Assembly (NCBI GenBank): GCA_001414345.1
Contig: LLCB01000137.1
Location: forward strand, 62,001-126,000
Length of the DNA stretch: 64,000 bases
Direction of reading: 5' to 3'
DNA from: Hymenoscyphus infarciens
Lineage: Eukaryota; Ascomycota; Leotiomycetes; Helotiales; Helotiaceae
Shown: positions 26,550 through 38,672 of the stretch, piece after piece
Layout: each line of letters begins with the position of its first letter
Position numbering within the stretch: position 1 is the stretch's first letter
The notes under the pieces: model-generated
What the model saw: only the letters and a program-made list of their open reading frames with translations
Told to the model about the DNA's origin: nothing
Databases searched by the model: none
Program-made: the position numbers and the translations under genes

Positions 26550-27539
26550 TTTGCATTTGTTGGTCCTCCGATTGAGGAGGTTATCGGGGGAGCATTCGTG
26601 TTGTTGGGTTGATGAGAGTTTGATAGCTCGAGGTGAGGCTCGAGGTTCTGAGTTGTAAGCTGTTTGATTGGCCAATTCGGTAGAATATCGGGTAAAAGTA
26701 TAATAAATCCTCAACCACACTCTTCATAAGCTCACATTTTTAGTTTGAAGGACTTTCCTCTTATTCCCAACTTTTGCTAACAATTCTTAAGGTTTCATAA
26801 CTTAAAATGCTTTCTTAGGTATCCAAACTTTCCTGAAATATAGCTGAATTGAACATCGATTTAGATAAGAGTATACGCCAGGGGGTTCAAGAATTTGTAA
26901 CTGACCAAGAGTAAAACACCTCTTTTCTACCTCCCCGATTGTTCGCCAACTAGAATAAATGAGCTTATATCAATTTAATTCTTTTAGATACGTTGGGACA
27001 ACTATAGAAGAGAAAATTCCAGGGGACTACTATAGTCACGAATTCTTACAACACCTGGTGACAGGGATAATAGAGAAGAGTGAAAACTAAATAGGTCTCT
27101 TGTCTCTTTCTTGAGTTTTATTGATTCCAGATATGTCTGAGTAATGATTCGAGGTGAGAGTGGCTGAGTGTTAACTGGGGAACACGGGTCTCTCTTATTT
27201 TACATAGTAAGGTACGTAATCTTTCTCTGCATATAAGTTATATTAAATATCTTTCTGAAGAATTTTCCCCTAATATTATCTAGTCGCTTTGCGTTGATCT
27301 GAGCTTGGGATGCCTGCTAGATTGTAGAGCGCCTAACTTGTCATGAGATTTTAAAGTCTACAAAAATGGGAGGCAGCTGTGGGCCACGCCTTAAAGATGA
27401 CACACACTCTCACTTAGTCAATTATTGATGTTAGACTTGAAGCATTTGTTTGACTTCTTATATAAACATTTCAACTCATCATCATCATTATTTCCTGCTC
27501 AACTTCCTCTTCCAAAGCACAATCCTCTTGTCCACAAAT
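26550..27539. other. Divergent intergenic region, AT-rich
   Basis: Upstream of both the RRM-like gene (-) and the GNAT gene (+). The middle (26750-27300) is moderately AT-rich with no open frame of note. A C/T-rich leader precedes the GNAT start. Confidence 0.5.
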
Positions 27540-28231
27540 ATGAACACTTCAATCATGCCGCTCCAACTCCTCGAAGTCCAACCGGAAGACTTCGACACCA
27601 TGATAAACCATACACACCTCTTCCCACCAGGAGATGAATTAGTCGGACCCCCAACACCCCTTACCTTTTCTGGACTATAACTTCCAAATCCTCACAAGAA
27701 GAATCCCTCGCTCGTCTCACCTTCCACATGTCCAAATTATGTTCCAGATTCCTAGGCGATCCCACAGGCAAATACCTCAAGATCGTCCACGATAAAACGC
27801 ATGAAATTATAAGTATATCACGTTGGCATTACTATCCTTACGGCTATTCGTACACCCAAGGAATTGCTTGGGAACTTCATACCTCAATCTCTGGTCAAGA
27901 ATTTCCCGAAGACATGAAAATTGAGTTGCATAACTACATTTTGGACTCAGGGGATGAGAAGAGGGAAAATTGGATGGAGAAATTGAAGCCTTGTTATGTT
28001 TCAATGCATTTCGTCACCAGACCTTCGCAGTGGAAGCGAGGTGCTGCTGGGATGTTGATTAATTGGGGCATAGATAAGGGGAAGGAAGAGGGAGTGTTGG
28101 TTTATCTCGAGGCGGGAGCTATGGCAAAACATGGTTATGAGAAACTTGGGTTTAGAAAGAAGAGAGAGCTTTTGGTTGCTGATTCAAGACGTCAAGGTGT
28201 GGATATGGATTTTGCGATGGCGAAGATGTAA
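27540..28231 (+). CDS. GNAT-family N-acetyltransferase with apparent one-base frameshift
   Basis: Acetyl-CoA-dependent acetyltransferase of unknown substrate, similar in layout to fungal GNAT proteins of about 230 residues. The first frame (from ATG 27540, MNTSIMPLQLLEVQPEDF) runs to VGPPTP and stops at 27680. The next frame begins with YLFWTITSKS and continues to 28231. The two parts together have the expected order: N-terminal strand-helix, GDPTGKYLKIV, a central WHYYPYG, an acetyl-CoA loop around QWKRGAAGMLINWG and a final helix GYEKLGF. The break lies in the C-run at about 27655-27661; one extra C there would join them. I found no GT..AG intron that restores the frame. It is either a recent pseudogene or a homopolymer sequencing error. 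Confidence 0.6.
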
Positions 28232-28973
28232 ATTAAACGAGAAGAAATTGTGTAGTAGCTTTGGAGATTGGGACTTTGGAGGTTACTTGAGGGATGAGAT
28301 TGCTAGACTATAGATACCATATTCTATAGATAGAGAGGAGCTAGCTACATAGGGAATATTTCATCAATTCTCCTGTCCTGTTGCTCAAATATTTCTCTCT
28401 TGCGAAAAGTTAGAGAATACTACTGTATGGGATCTTGTTCCTTGCTTGAAATAATAACGTTCCATCCACACACTGAATTTTGTTTGAAAGATTAGTAGTT
28501 TTTATAGATTTTATGGAATCATTCACAACACCCTGGGTTTTCCAATATTGCTAGTCATTAGTACTCAATAATCTGGGAAGAGAGCTCAGACCAACTCTAG
28601 ATGGTTCATGCGTTTAGCGAGCTGTTTGTACTTTAGCAAAGTACAACCAATGGTTATGGGTGCTCTTTGAATAAGAAATAACGACCAAGATTATTCCAGG
28701 AGAAAAGTACATTCTTGTGAGTTTTGGATCATTACATTTTGGTGGTTGCAGGGCCTCAAAGTTTGCTAAAAACCTTTCTCTGAATAAAGCAAGATCCCAG
28801 ACCATCAGTGAAAGTGTGAATGCCAATACTTGGCTTGCTAGTGGGTCACTCCTTTTGTACTTCAAATAGACATAGTTTTCTGGCAAGTCAAGTCTGCAAC
28901 ATACCAACTTCACACATCCATCAAACGAACAACACCACAAGAAGAAAGAACGATAGCCCAATTACAATTCAGC
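28232..28973. other. Intergenic region between GNAT and F-box genes
   Basis: Contains the GNAT 3' end and the promoter of the F-box gene. Nothing else is recognised. Confidence 0.5.
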
Positions 28974-29810
28974 ATGGATGACAATACATTCAAAGCTCCG
29001 GTTGGAGACGACCAAGACGCCATCCACACAAGACTCGATGCCCTCGAAAACTCCCGAGCCATCCTAGCTCGCGCCCAGGAACTATCCCAAGCAAACTGGA
29101 ACCCCGACTTTCCAGCCACCAAAAGGGTCCTTCGAATAGCCAAGCTCCTCCAAAATATCCTCCTCTACATACCAACACGCGAGCTCTTGCTCAACGCCCT
29201 TAGAGTCTCTAAGTTCTGGAATGAAACAATCTCAGAATCGCCTTCCCTCCAACAAACCCTCCACTTCCGACCGATGCCAAAAGAGGAACAACACTTCCAA
29301 GATGGAAAACCAATGTATTCCCTCTGCGGACTCCTTACCCACACGCTTGCCGAGGATCAGTCCAAATTCCAGGAACCTTTCGTTTTCGATTACGATGCCC
29401 ATCGCAGGCGACTTCTTGACATCCAACTCGCGCAGCTGCATTGGACCGAGGCTTTTTCAAGACCGGAAGCTAGTTGGCGCAGAATGTTAGTAGTTCAACC
29501 TCCCGTCCCTTTCGCCCACAACTTCTACGACAATCTCGTGCAGTTCGAGAAAGTGAAGTCGGGATGGGAAAAAAAGGTTGAGGGCATTGTCAAATATCAA
29601 GGCCATGAGCGACTGGGGCAAATCTATGACTTTTGGAAGGAAAAGGACTGGACCGAGGGAAGAAGGAAGGCGTTGAGGTGGTATACGCCAGGGAATCAGT
29701 TGCGGGTGGAGGATACGACTATTGCGCTTGGTCAGCGCACCCCGGGTCGTGAGTTTAAGCTTAGCTTTAACTCGTGGAAGCAAGGGAGTATATGGAAGTA
29801 TTACGATTAA
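28974..29810 (+). CDS. F-box-like protein, short form
   Basis: Single exon of 278 residues. Around residues 58-100 there is an F-box-like pattern (LLQNILLYIPTRELLLNALRV, then SKFWNETISESPSLQQTL), the usual Leu-Pro-Leu spacing with a trailing conserved Trp and Ser-Pro-x-Leu-Gln. This form is common in ascomycete F-box proteins that bind Skp1 in SCF ubiquitin ligases. The rest is helical and contains several Trp-rich stretches (SRPEASWRRMLVVQPP, SFNSWKQGSIWKYYD) and no known substrate-binding repeats. The start has a good context and directly follows a leader without in-frame ATGs. Substrate unknown. It could be a lineage-expanded F-box paralogue. Confidence 0.75.
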   Translation: MDDNTFKAPVGDDQDAIHTRLDALENSRAILARAQELSQANWNPDFPATKRVLRIAKLLQNILLYIPTRELLLNALRVSKFWNETISESPSLQQTLHFRPMPKEEQHFQDGKPMYSLCGLLTHTLAEDQSKFQEPFVFDYDAHRRRLLDIQLAQLHWTEAFSRPEASWRRMLVVQPPVPFAHNFYDNLVQFEKVKSGWEKKVEGIVKYQGHERLGQIYDFWKEKDWTEGRRKALRWYTPGNQLRVEDTTIALGQRTPGREFKLSFNSWKQGSIWKYYD

Positions 29811-30698
29811 GATAAATGCTTCATAGACTTATGTACTTGCATCTGGGTATATCTCACATAGACCAGTAGTCAGTTGAATACCATTTGCTTATTCTCAATG
29901 AAAAAATCGAGAAGGTAGGAGATTGAGTTGATATGATCTTGTTGTTCTAAGAACCATTTAACTCAACAGAATAGCCTTCCCCCATTCAAAACAAATTTCC
30001 GTCTTCTGAAATCAAAAAGAATAAAAGAGCTCACAACGTCATCATATCATCATACACACAAAAGAGAACGCAAAAAGAATATAAACATCATAAGAAGTAT
30101 AACATGTTCAAGTTAGTTTCCATAGAAACACCAAGAAACTTCGCTGGAAAGAGAAAGCCCAATCAAAATTATCAAAACCAACTAAAAACATGCAAAAAGG
30201 ACCAATCCTAGAAGATTACATACAGATCCTCATCAAGCCACCATTTCAAACCCCTCTCCTTCTCCTTCTCAGCCTCACTTCTCACGTCTCAGTTCCCCGC
30301 AATTTCCAAAATCTGGAAAAGCAGACAATCATAGTTTTAAGAAGTTTATTACATGCTATATCTCTGTCTTACTACTTATTTATGCCGCGCCGCCCAACCT
30401 CGCTGTGCAGCCACAAATAGGTAGAAACAATAGCCACGAGTAGTACTCCAATATCCATGTAAAAGAAGACCAGGAAGGAAGTAAGAGCCTACGATATCCG
30501 AGACCACCTTCAACCCCTTCTGACCCCATGACCTAGCCTTTCATCCCACACCTCGGTCTTATTCTGGCTTAAAAGGGGGTGAGGTTAAACGAGGCTTTAT
30601 TGAGTTATGAGGGACGGCTCGTATTTTGAACTTGACAGCGGCTCGGGAAATCGTAAGAGGAATTGGGTGCATATGTTGGCTTCGGTGGAGTTGATGCA
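29811..30698. other. Intergenic region between convergent genes
   Basis: 3' regions of the F-box gene (+) and the BAR-SH3 gene (-). AT-rich, with no open frame I can support. Confidence 0.5.
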
Positions 30699-32110
30699 TT
30701 AGTTCATTTTGACATAATTTCCTGATCGTTGTTAGCCTTAATTCTTCCCTCAAAAACATATTGAAGGATGCTCACCTGGGAATTGTCCTTGCTTTCCTTT
30801 AATCTTTCCTATCCACCATTCATTTTCATTGCTCGTTCTGGTGACAATTTCAATTACATCCCCAGTTGTAAAACTCAGATCTCCCTCAGCTTGTGCTTCG
30901 TAATCATAGAGCGCCGTTGCCGTTTCTGCAGCGGGCGCACCACTCAGTCTCGATGGTTTGGGTTTGGGTGGTGGTGGCGCGGCTCCTTTTGCTTTTGCTG
31001 CAGCACCCCACTTTGAATCCGTGGGTGTCGTGGGTGACAAGTTATTGGAATATGGTGGGGGTGGAGTCTCAGAGGATTCTAATTCTTGTCGTCGGGTAAG
31101 AGCGGATGATGAATTGGGAGAGGTGGGCGTCTTTTTTCCTTCGATTGCAAGCCTGCTACTTGCTGGGCCGAGAGCGAGGGGTTTAGATCCAGGACGAGGC
31201 CTTCCGCCAGTGGTTTTGAATTTGACAATTGACAAGGCTTCCGCCGCTTCTTGAATGGTTCCCCGTTTAGCCTCGAAGGCTTCTTCGACATCCAATGTCA
31301 GGTTGAAGTATCCAATATCGCAGCCTTGCATCTTCTCGTGCAGGGTATAGAATACGTTCAGTTGCATATAGTAGAAAGACTGGAATAATGGGCGAATAAA
31401 CTCGCGTTCCAAGGAAAACAGTTTAGGTAACTCATCCTTCAGGAGGTCGTTGTAGTAGTTGAATTCCTGGGTTGCTTGTTCCACATCATTCTCCGCTTTG
31501 TACATGGCCTTCTCGTCTTTTAAATTCTTGTCTTTCTTGTCCTGGTACTTTTTCAGATTTGCACGATGCCTATCGTAATCCAGCTGCTTGTGTTGCCGTT
31601 TCAAGGCCGTCTTTCTTATGACTTTGATGACCTCCAATAACTCGTCTGCAGGTCGGATCACTCTGGACTCAATCATTTCCAACTCCGGGGCCAGAGTTGC
31701 CTGGAGGTCCTTCACGATCGCCTCATATTCTTCGCATGCCCTTATGCCCTCTGGGTTTCCTTCCTGGACTATAGAATCCGGATCCGACACACGACCGGAA
31801 ATGGGTTTGTAGATCTCGGCGATTGCTTGGGAGAATTCGATTTGGTGGCTAAGCATACCGTTAATGGCGTCAAAGTACTTCTTACTCTCGTCGTGTAGCT
31901 TCTTCGTTTCCGTTTCTAATTCCTGGAACCGCCGTTCTGCGTCGATGTAGACGGCATCTTTCGTATGTTCGCCAATACTGAATTTTGCCTTGAACGTTTG
32001 CGGCGCTGTTCTGGTATCAGCCCATGTGCCATGAGAACTCACCCACACACCAGAAGATTCCCTAGACGCTTACCTCTGACGATGGACTTCTGGAAGCCTT
32101 TGAAAGACAT
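30699..32110 (-). CDS. RVS167: BAR and SH3 domain protein, RVS167/amphiphysin type
   Basis: Membrane-curving protein of actin-dependent endocytosis that works at cortical patches, usually as a heterodimer with Rvs161. Exons 32110-32074, 32005-30776 and 30721-30699 give 429 residues. The N-terminus MSFKGFQKSIVR, split by intron 1, leads into the BAR domain (to about residue 250), with the conserved DAVYIDAERRFQELE and FYYMQLNVFYTLHEKM. A Pro/Ala/Ser linker with PPPP motifs follows. The SH3 domain (about 373-429) starts at ATALYDYEAQ and ends FPGNYVKMN; its last seven codons lie in the tiny exon 3. Without that exon the protein would end in an unrelated tail. Start and end match family members closely. 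It diverges from NFS1. Confidence 0.95.
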
Positions 32111-33022
32111 TGCGTTCTCTGGGATTAATCAAAATGGAGCGTTGACCGATGTCGGTTGCAAGTCCGGGAATGGCGGGGCAATGTTAATGATTGCCCAAGG
32201 GTTGCGAGTGCCACCAAAACAGAGCCAGTGTTGCAAACAGTCTGCGGTATTAGATGTAGGGTCGCACAACTGTGAGGATTGTTTCCGTGGTGTCGCGGGG
32301 TGGTGATTGTAGAAAGTTGGCAGAGGAGTTGAAGTTGGGCAAAGTGTGTGTCTTTGGGCTTTGCTTGGGTTTTCTTGCCGACGATGGACGATGGACGATG
32401 GATGCGGTTGAAGGCACCTGCAGCTGGGCAGGCGGCGATGACGAGGTGCCCTGTGGCGGAGTACCTTTAGGTGCCCTGACTGTTAGGCCTGTTGATCAGC
32501 CAAAACCAACATCTGACGGTGAATAAGTGGTATTCAGGCGCCTGATAATTACAATACAATAATACAATAATACAATAATTGTGGTGCTACAATAGTAATT
32601 TATTCTTGTCAACAGTTCCTGGAAGTCCTGGAAGGAAAGCGATTCGTCCGCTTTCGATATCGATATCTACAAACAACCCCGGGGATGCTTGGCCATGACG
32701 AAAGCAGCACCGTGACCACCAACACTGAGAACTCCAATACTTCGAGCTGACTTGCCTCATTTAATTTGGGAAGAAAAGTAGAATTAACGCAATAACGAGG
32801 AAACAATTACTTATTCCTCTCTAGAGAGTTCATTTCTTGCAAACGGTTCTACCATGCACGTTTTGAATCAGCCAATCAACGCACGTCGCTTCTCAGCTAG
32901 CTCAATTTTGCACAGAAGCCGAACGGGCGGGAATATTTTGCCTCCCGTTGACTTTCTTCTCCTCCAACACTCTGATCTTATCAGATTCGTTCAACCAACA
33001 CATCACATTCCATTCCAGCAAC
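32111..33022. promoter_or_regulatory. Divergent promoter region RVS167 / NFS1
   Basis: 912 bases between two housekeeping genes read in opposite directions. The centre carries short ATAC repeats (aatacaataatac near 32545-32580) and a C/T-rich leader before NFS1. No gene is supported. Confidence 0.5.
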
Positions 33023-34822
33023 ATGCCCAACATAGCTGCGAATTCATTACGGCAGGCCTCGCGCCTTTGCCTGAAGCCGGCAACCGCAACCTCCAAGGCG
33101 GGCTTGCTACGAGCTTCTACACATCGGGTCGCCGCCATTTCTGGCCAAACGATGGCAAGGAGGGGATATGTCTCCGAATCGAAGAAGGATAATGCGCAGG
33201 TCAGCGTGGAGACTGCCATTCGGGCAGATCAGAAGAAGTTCTTTGCAGAGACGGGAAAACTTCCACAGGACGAGATTGTTCCTGGAACCAGCACAACTGC
33301 AGATGCCATGATGAGTCCTATGGCTGGTATGTACCCATCTTATCTCCGGAGAAGAGCGAACGCTGACGAAAAACAAAGGTGTGCTCAAGCAAGCTACCAT
33401 AATGGACGAAGGACAGCGACCTATCTACCTCGACATGCAAGCTACGACTCCTCTGGACCCCAGAGTGCTCGATGCCATGTTACCATATTACAGTGGACTT
33501 TATGGAAACCCCCATTCAAGAACACACGCATATGGATGGGAGACCGACAAGGGAATCGAGGATGCTCGAGAGCATATCGCAAGTCTCATTGGAGCTGATC
33601 CAAAGGAAATTATCTTCACGAGCGGCGCCACCGAAAGTAATAATATGAGTGTGAAGGGAGTCGCAAGATTTTTCGGCCGCAGTGGCGGAAGAAAAAACCA
33701 CATCATCACCACACAAACGGAACACAAGTGTGTTTTGGATAGTTGTCGACATCTACAAGATGAGGGCTTCCAAGTTACCTACCTTCCGGTCCAGAACTCT
33801 GGCTTGATTGATATGAAGGAGCTTGAAGCTGCCATCAGACCCGAAACTGCCCTGGTCAGTATCATGTCGGTCAACAACGAGATCGGTGTGATTCAACCAT
33901 TGGAAGAGATAGGAAAACTCTGCAGGTCGAAGAAGGTCTTTTTCCATACCGATGCTGCCCAAGCCGTTGGTAAGATCCCTATGGATGTCAACAAGATGAA
34001 TATCGATCTGGCATCCATCTCATCACACAAAATATACGGTCCAAAAGGAATTGGTGCCTGTTACGTCCGAAGACGGCCTCGTGTCAGACTTGACCCAATC
34101 ATCAGTGGTGGCGGACAAGAGAGAGGACTGAGAAGTGGGACTCTTGCACCTGCATTGGTCGTTGGGTTTGGTGAAGCATGCCGGATTGCCAAGGAGGAAC
34201 TCGACGTAAGTGTCACCCCGGTTCATTTCTTGCCCCTCTTTCGAACATGATGATTTACATTACATATGCATGGCTTTCCAAGTGTATCTCCTTGCTTGCA
34301 GGTCGAGGTTTCCTTGACGAGAACAGTACCCTGTCTGATTTCACTCACTCTCGAAAACTATTTTGATGTTTACATTGGATTGAGCTAACACCAATTTAGT
34401 ACGATTCTAAGCGAATCAAGAAACTTTCCGACAGATTACTCAAAGGTCTTCTATCCCTCGAGCACACAACACAGAACGGAGACTCAAAACACTTTTATCC
34501 AGGATGTGTCAACGTCTCCTTCGCCTATGTCGAGGGCGAATCCCTATTGATGGCATTAAAAGACATCGCCTTGTCATCTGGCAGTGCATGTACATCTGCC
34601 TCCTTGGAACCTAGTTACGTTCTTCGAGCCCTCGGAAGCAGTGACGAGAGCGCTCACAGCAGTATCCGATTTGGTATCGGTCGCTTCACCACCGAGTCAG
34701 AAATTGATTACGTCTTGAAGGCTGTTACGGAAAGAGTCTCGTTCTTGCGGGAATTGAGTCCTCTCTGGGAGTTGGTGCAAGAGGGGATTGCTCTTGATAG
34801 CATTGAGTGGAGTCAACATTAG
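33023..34822 (+). CDS. NFS1: Cysteine desulfurase, mitochondrial
   Basis: PLP enzyme that takes sulfur from cysteine as a persulfide and hands it to the Isu scaffold with Isd11 and acyl carrier protein, the first step of iron-sulfur cluster assembly in mitochondria; it also feeds tRNA thiolation. Exons 33023-33326, 33379-34205 and 34400-34822 give 517 residues. A long basic N-terminus ([16 protein letters not shown] and onward) is a mitochondrial presequence. The core begins [21 protein letters not shown]. The PLP lysine is K319 in [10 protein letters not shown]. The catalytic cysteine is C441 in [14 protein letters not shown], 122 residues later as in IscS. The intron phases (1 and 0) and the branch sites (gctgac, gctaac) are good. 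No defect is seen. Confidence 0.97.
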
Positions 34823-36907
34823 TTTTCCTATATTTCACGCTTGGTTTTATGGGTTCTTGTTTCAAGGCAAAGCGGGCGTTCTTTTTGATGGATTTGGGAG
34901 AGATGAGGGTGACAATATGTATGAATTGTGTATGTACCATAAATGGTTCGATGGTCTTGGGGAAACACAACATCACGAATTAACTAGGTCTCTAAATACC
35001 TATGTGTATAATACGACGATCGTTCGAAATCATAATCCACTCTAAATTCCCAACTTGAAGTCTCTAATTCGTGAGTTTGTGTACAGTCGCATCCTTACAG
35101 GGTTTGGGTGGTGGAGGTAGACTCTCTAAAGACTATTGTACGATGATTAAGTATAATTGATTGTCGCACGAGTGTCAGTAGATGCCTTGACTGTTAGGCG
35201 ATAATCAAGGACTTTAAGGCTTAAAATTCTTAACTATCAAGCGAGCTTAATTCTTAAGAGAGAATTAATTATTAAAAGCCCTTACTTCTTAAATGACTCT
35301 TGAGAGTTAAAGCTCTTTGAGGCTAGTATGAGTATATACTAGCCGGAAGAACTATACTCTAGGCGGAAGCACTATACTAGGTATATACGCCTAGTAGATA
35401 GAGATACTCGTATAACTCGGTATTACTCGTAAACAATTAACGTTAACGCTATTATAATATAAAGAAAGTATTCGACCGATTTAGCGAAAGTTATTCTACG
35501 CGTATTAGTAGAGGCTATATACTCCGTACGTATACTACTCTTATTATAGTAAAGAAGTATAAGAGGTACCCCTAGCCTCTAGCCCCTGCTCACTAGCGTA
35601 CCTGGCCCCTGCGTACCTTGCCTCTGCCGAGGCTTAACCGATTCTAACTCTTAAGCGATTTTAACTCTTAAGCGAGGACCTTGACTCTTAAAGATCCTTA
35701 GCTCTCAAAAAAAACTTAAGCCTTAGATATAAAAGCGATTATCTTTAGAGGCCCCGTAATATTCGGATACTTAATACGCTTTAACCTATAATTAATACGC
35801 TTTAACCCACGTCTAAGAATCTATTAAGAGTCTACTAGCTCTACTAAAACTCTTCAAGGATTCTAGTCTATCTCTACGAGTAGCACGTATACTGATTTTT
35901 AAGAAATACTAGTTTTAATATTCTTAAAAGCTACTATTCTTCTTATTATATAATAGCTACTTAATAGAATTAAAAGCTATAAAAAAAATATAATATAAAT
36001 ATAGCTTTACTATAAATCGATTTCTATACTAAGAGACAGTTCTACTATAATTCTAGCTATCTCTTAACACTTGTTATTATAACTAGTAAAAAGTAATAAT
36101 TCTTAAAAATTAGTATACGTGTTATATATAGAGATAGACTAGAATATATAGTACTTAATTAATTATACGAAATATTTTAGATAAGTTAACTGAAGTAAAA
36201 TTGAAATAATTGTCTCGGCTACATAGAGTATTTGAGATAGATAAATAGGTATAAGTTATAATATGAGCTATTTGGGTGAAATGAAATTGCACTTCATTGA
36301 ATTGCAACCATGACTTTTTTTTTGGTTTTAGAAATAGGGACTCTTCAGTCTTCTCATCACTACTCACATGTTGGTGAACTTGGCATAATTCAGAGCGTGG
36401 GTTTTAGGGAATTGCAAGGTTTGGTTGCTTCTCGTGCCCAATTGTCCTTGTTTGTCTAACACTCTTTTCTGATCTTCATCATCGTAAAAAAGCAAAGACG
36501 AGCCCCCACCCCGACACCCATTCCCAGCCCCCTCCCTTTGGATGGTAGGTCTGGTGGGTCAGCCCAAGAGGAACCAGGCCAAATACTGCTCCAATCATAA
36601 AACGCCACGCTACAGTGCAAGTACTTACAGCAAGTAAGTAAGCAGACGCAGCGAGGAAATCGCATTGTCAAACCACTACAAGTGGGACTGGCAATTAAAA
36701 TGGCGGGAATATTCAGGGTGTATTTTTCTTTTTTGTATTATCAATTTCAGGAAGCATCGAATTAGAATAGGAGTTGGCTTTGTATACAAATGAGTGGTGA
36801 GGGTTTCCCTCTCTATCTATTATAGAGATATATAGAGATATGTAAGGTCATTTTGATTCGTGATATCGTTATTTTTGAGCTTGGTGGTCTCATGGTCTCT
36901 AATTTTC
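34823..36907. other. Gene-free stretch with embedded AT-rich island
   Basis: NFS1 3' region, then a TA-rich RIP-like island (35140-36180, listed separately), then ordinary intergenic DNA before the broken MFS gene. No gene is supported. Confidence 0.55.
35140..36180. repeat. RIP-like AT-rich island, decayed repeat fragment
   Basis: Composition switches abruptly to TA-rich sequence full of stops in every frame, with short tandem-like phrases such as agccggaagaactatact / aggcggaagcactatact (35341-35370) and repeated tctctta / ttaagcga words. This is the mark of an inactivated repeat copy inside euchromatin. I cannot see clear terminal repeats. Confidence 0.6.
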
Positions 36908-38672
36908 TCACCCCTCGTTCTTGTCTTTTTCAGCCGTCTGGTCTTTGGGTGGCGTCTTCATTGCAATTGTCTCGTCCTCACGAGCTTGGACTTGTGGGGT
37001 TGATTCGATAGCCGCTTCTTCATCAGCAGACGAAGAAGCAGGTCTCCCAATCGCTCTCTCCTCTCCCGTCTTCGCATTCTTCGCCCCCAGATTTCCACCC
37101 GTCCATAACAGACAAGGCACAGCTCCGAAAAACGAAAAAAAGTGCTAATGACCAACTCATCGTCCCCCATCCTGCAAAATCGTTCACATACCCCGCCCGC
37201 ACAGGCCCTATCAAAGAACCCGCCGCAAAAGCAGCAATGAAAAGCCCATAAGCTTGTGCATAAGCACCAGTAGGACCAAAACAACCCGGTTTCTCTTTTT
37301 CTTTGGCTTCAACCACGTAAGTGATTTCCGCCATTAATGGGGGCATGACTAGACAGAGACCAAGACCGATGAAAGCCAGGAGAGCACAGAGAAGGACCTT
37401 TTGACCGAGGGTGTTGTGTGTTACTAGACGGAGGAGAACCCAGAAGGGAATGGCGAAGATGAATCCTGTGACGGCTAGCCAGCGGGGGCCGTAGTTGTCG
37501 GCTAGGTAGCCAACGTAGGGGCTTGCGAAGGATGGAATGGTGATTGCGAGGAAGAGCTCCTGTTGAGTTCCACTGTGTGATGGTTAGTATGTGTTGGCAA
37601 AGCTGAGAAACATGGTCATGCGTAGACTTATTTAGTTGATACACTGAAATTGACGCGGATGAGGCTGAAAGTGTCGAGAAGAGTTGACTAAGATAAGAGA
37701 AATTGAAGTTACACTTACACCAAAGGTCTTCTGCACGAAAAGCGGGATAACGCTGTCGAATGCAGTCATGAGTGATCCTTGTACGATGCAACCCCACAGA
37801 GCTGTCAAGATCCGACGAGAAGCCAGCAAAGTGAAGACCGGGGGCAACTTTTGACCGAGTGGAACTGGCTGGGTTGTGAGATCAGGGCTGGAGTTGTTGA
37901 TGACCGGTATTTGGCTAGTGTCCGGTAGCGCAGAGTCCTTTTCTTGTGTAGAATCTGTTGCCTCATCCATCGTTGATGGTGCTTCCGAGACTCCTGGTTG
38001 TATCCATTGCTGAGCTATTTTCTTCTCAATCAGAGCAAGCCGGAGAAAGACATCGAGTGCGATTAAGGCGAATGCGATATAGTACACTGGATAGTACCCT
38101 GCTCGCTCGTACACGATTCCACCTAGTAGTGGTGCCAGCAATATGGCGATAGCCATACTCAAGCTCACCCAACCAAGCACTTCTCCGATAGAGTTTTGTC
38201 CCACCGTATCTACCAGCAACGCGGTGCCAACTGTCCATACCACAGCGGCTGCAAAGCCTTGTAGAATACGTCCCATGACGAAGAGTACAACCGTCTTGGC
38301 CAAGCAAAGCATGACCGTTGAACCTCCTAATGCAAAGAGACCGAGCAGGAGGGGAAGACGTCTGCTGGTGGAACGATCCGCAAACCATCCTGCCAGAGGG
38401 CTACCAACGAGGAGGGCCCCTCCGTACACGGCCAAAAGAATTGAGACCCATTTTTGAACATCTTTTTGCGCTACGTGAGCTCTTCCCTCCAGGGCGAAAG
38501 GTATGACTGGTACGATGATCCCATACAAGAAGAGATCGGTGAAGACAGCCGTGCAGATGGTGGATATTATAAACCAGTTGGAACTTCGAATTGCGAGGAG
38601 ATATGGCGGCGAGGAGGTGGTATCTACTCGTTTTCCAGAGAGGAAGTTCTTGAGACGTTCCATCAGTGCCAT
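36908..38672 (-). pseudogene. MFS transporter (DHA1/VMAT-like), probably inactivated by frameshifts
   Basis: Homologous to 12-helix proton-coupled drug or amine exporters of the plasma or vacuolar membrane. Exon 1 (38672-37719, 318 codons) carries helices 1-6 with the MFS signature GWFADRSTSRRLPLLLG and a motif C-like LLAPLLGGIVYERAG, then a hydrophilic central loop and helix 7. A GTAAGT donor, TACTAAC branch and CAG acceptor define a 146-base intron (37573-37718), giving TFG|WNSTG as in homologues. The frame then changes at about 37557 to ELFLAITIPSFASPYVGYLAD and on through helices 8-12. A second change in a run of seven T (37135-37141) is needed to reach the natural tail GAVPCLLWTGGNL ending at 36908; uncorrected, the frame stops at 37023. 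Two independent shifts argue for decay, though assembly error is possible. Confidence 0.68.

Noticed and set aside
36958..37284. Alternative splice of the MFS gene ending in an Arg-rich tail
   Set aside because: A GTATGT..GCAG intron can be drawn at 37190-37230, but the resulting tail is an off-frame Arg-rich shadow and loses the conserved last helix.
37573..37718. Two short introns with a middle exon (SASSASISVYQLN) in the MFS gene
   Set aside because: Would restore the frame but needs a poor GTCTAC donor and inserts about seven residues; the single intron gives the family-typical TFGWNSTG junction.
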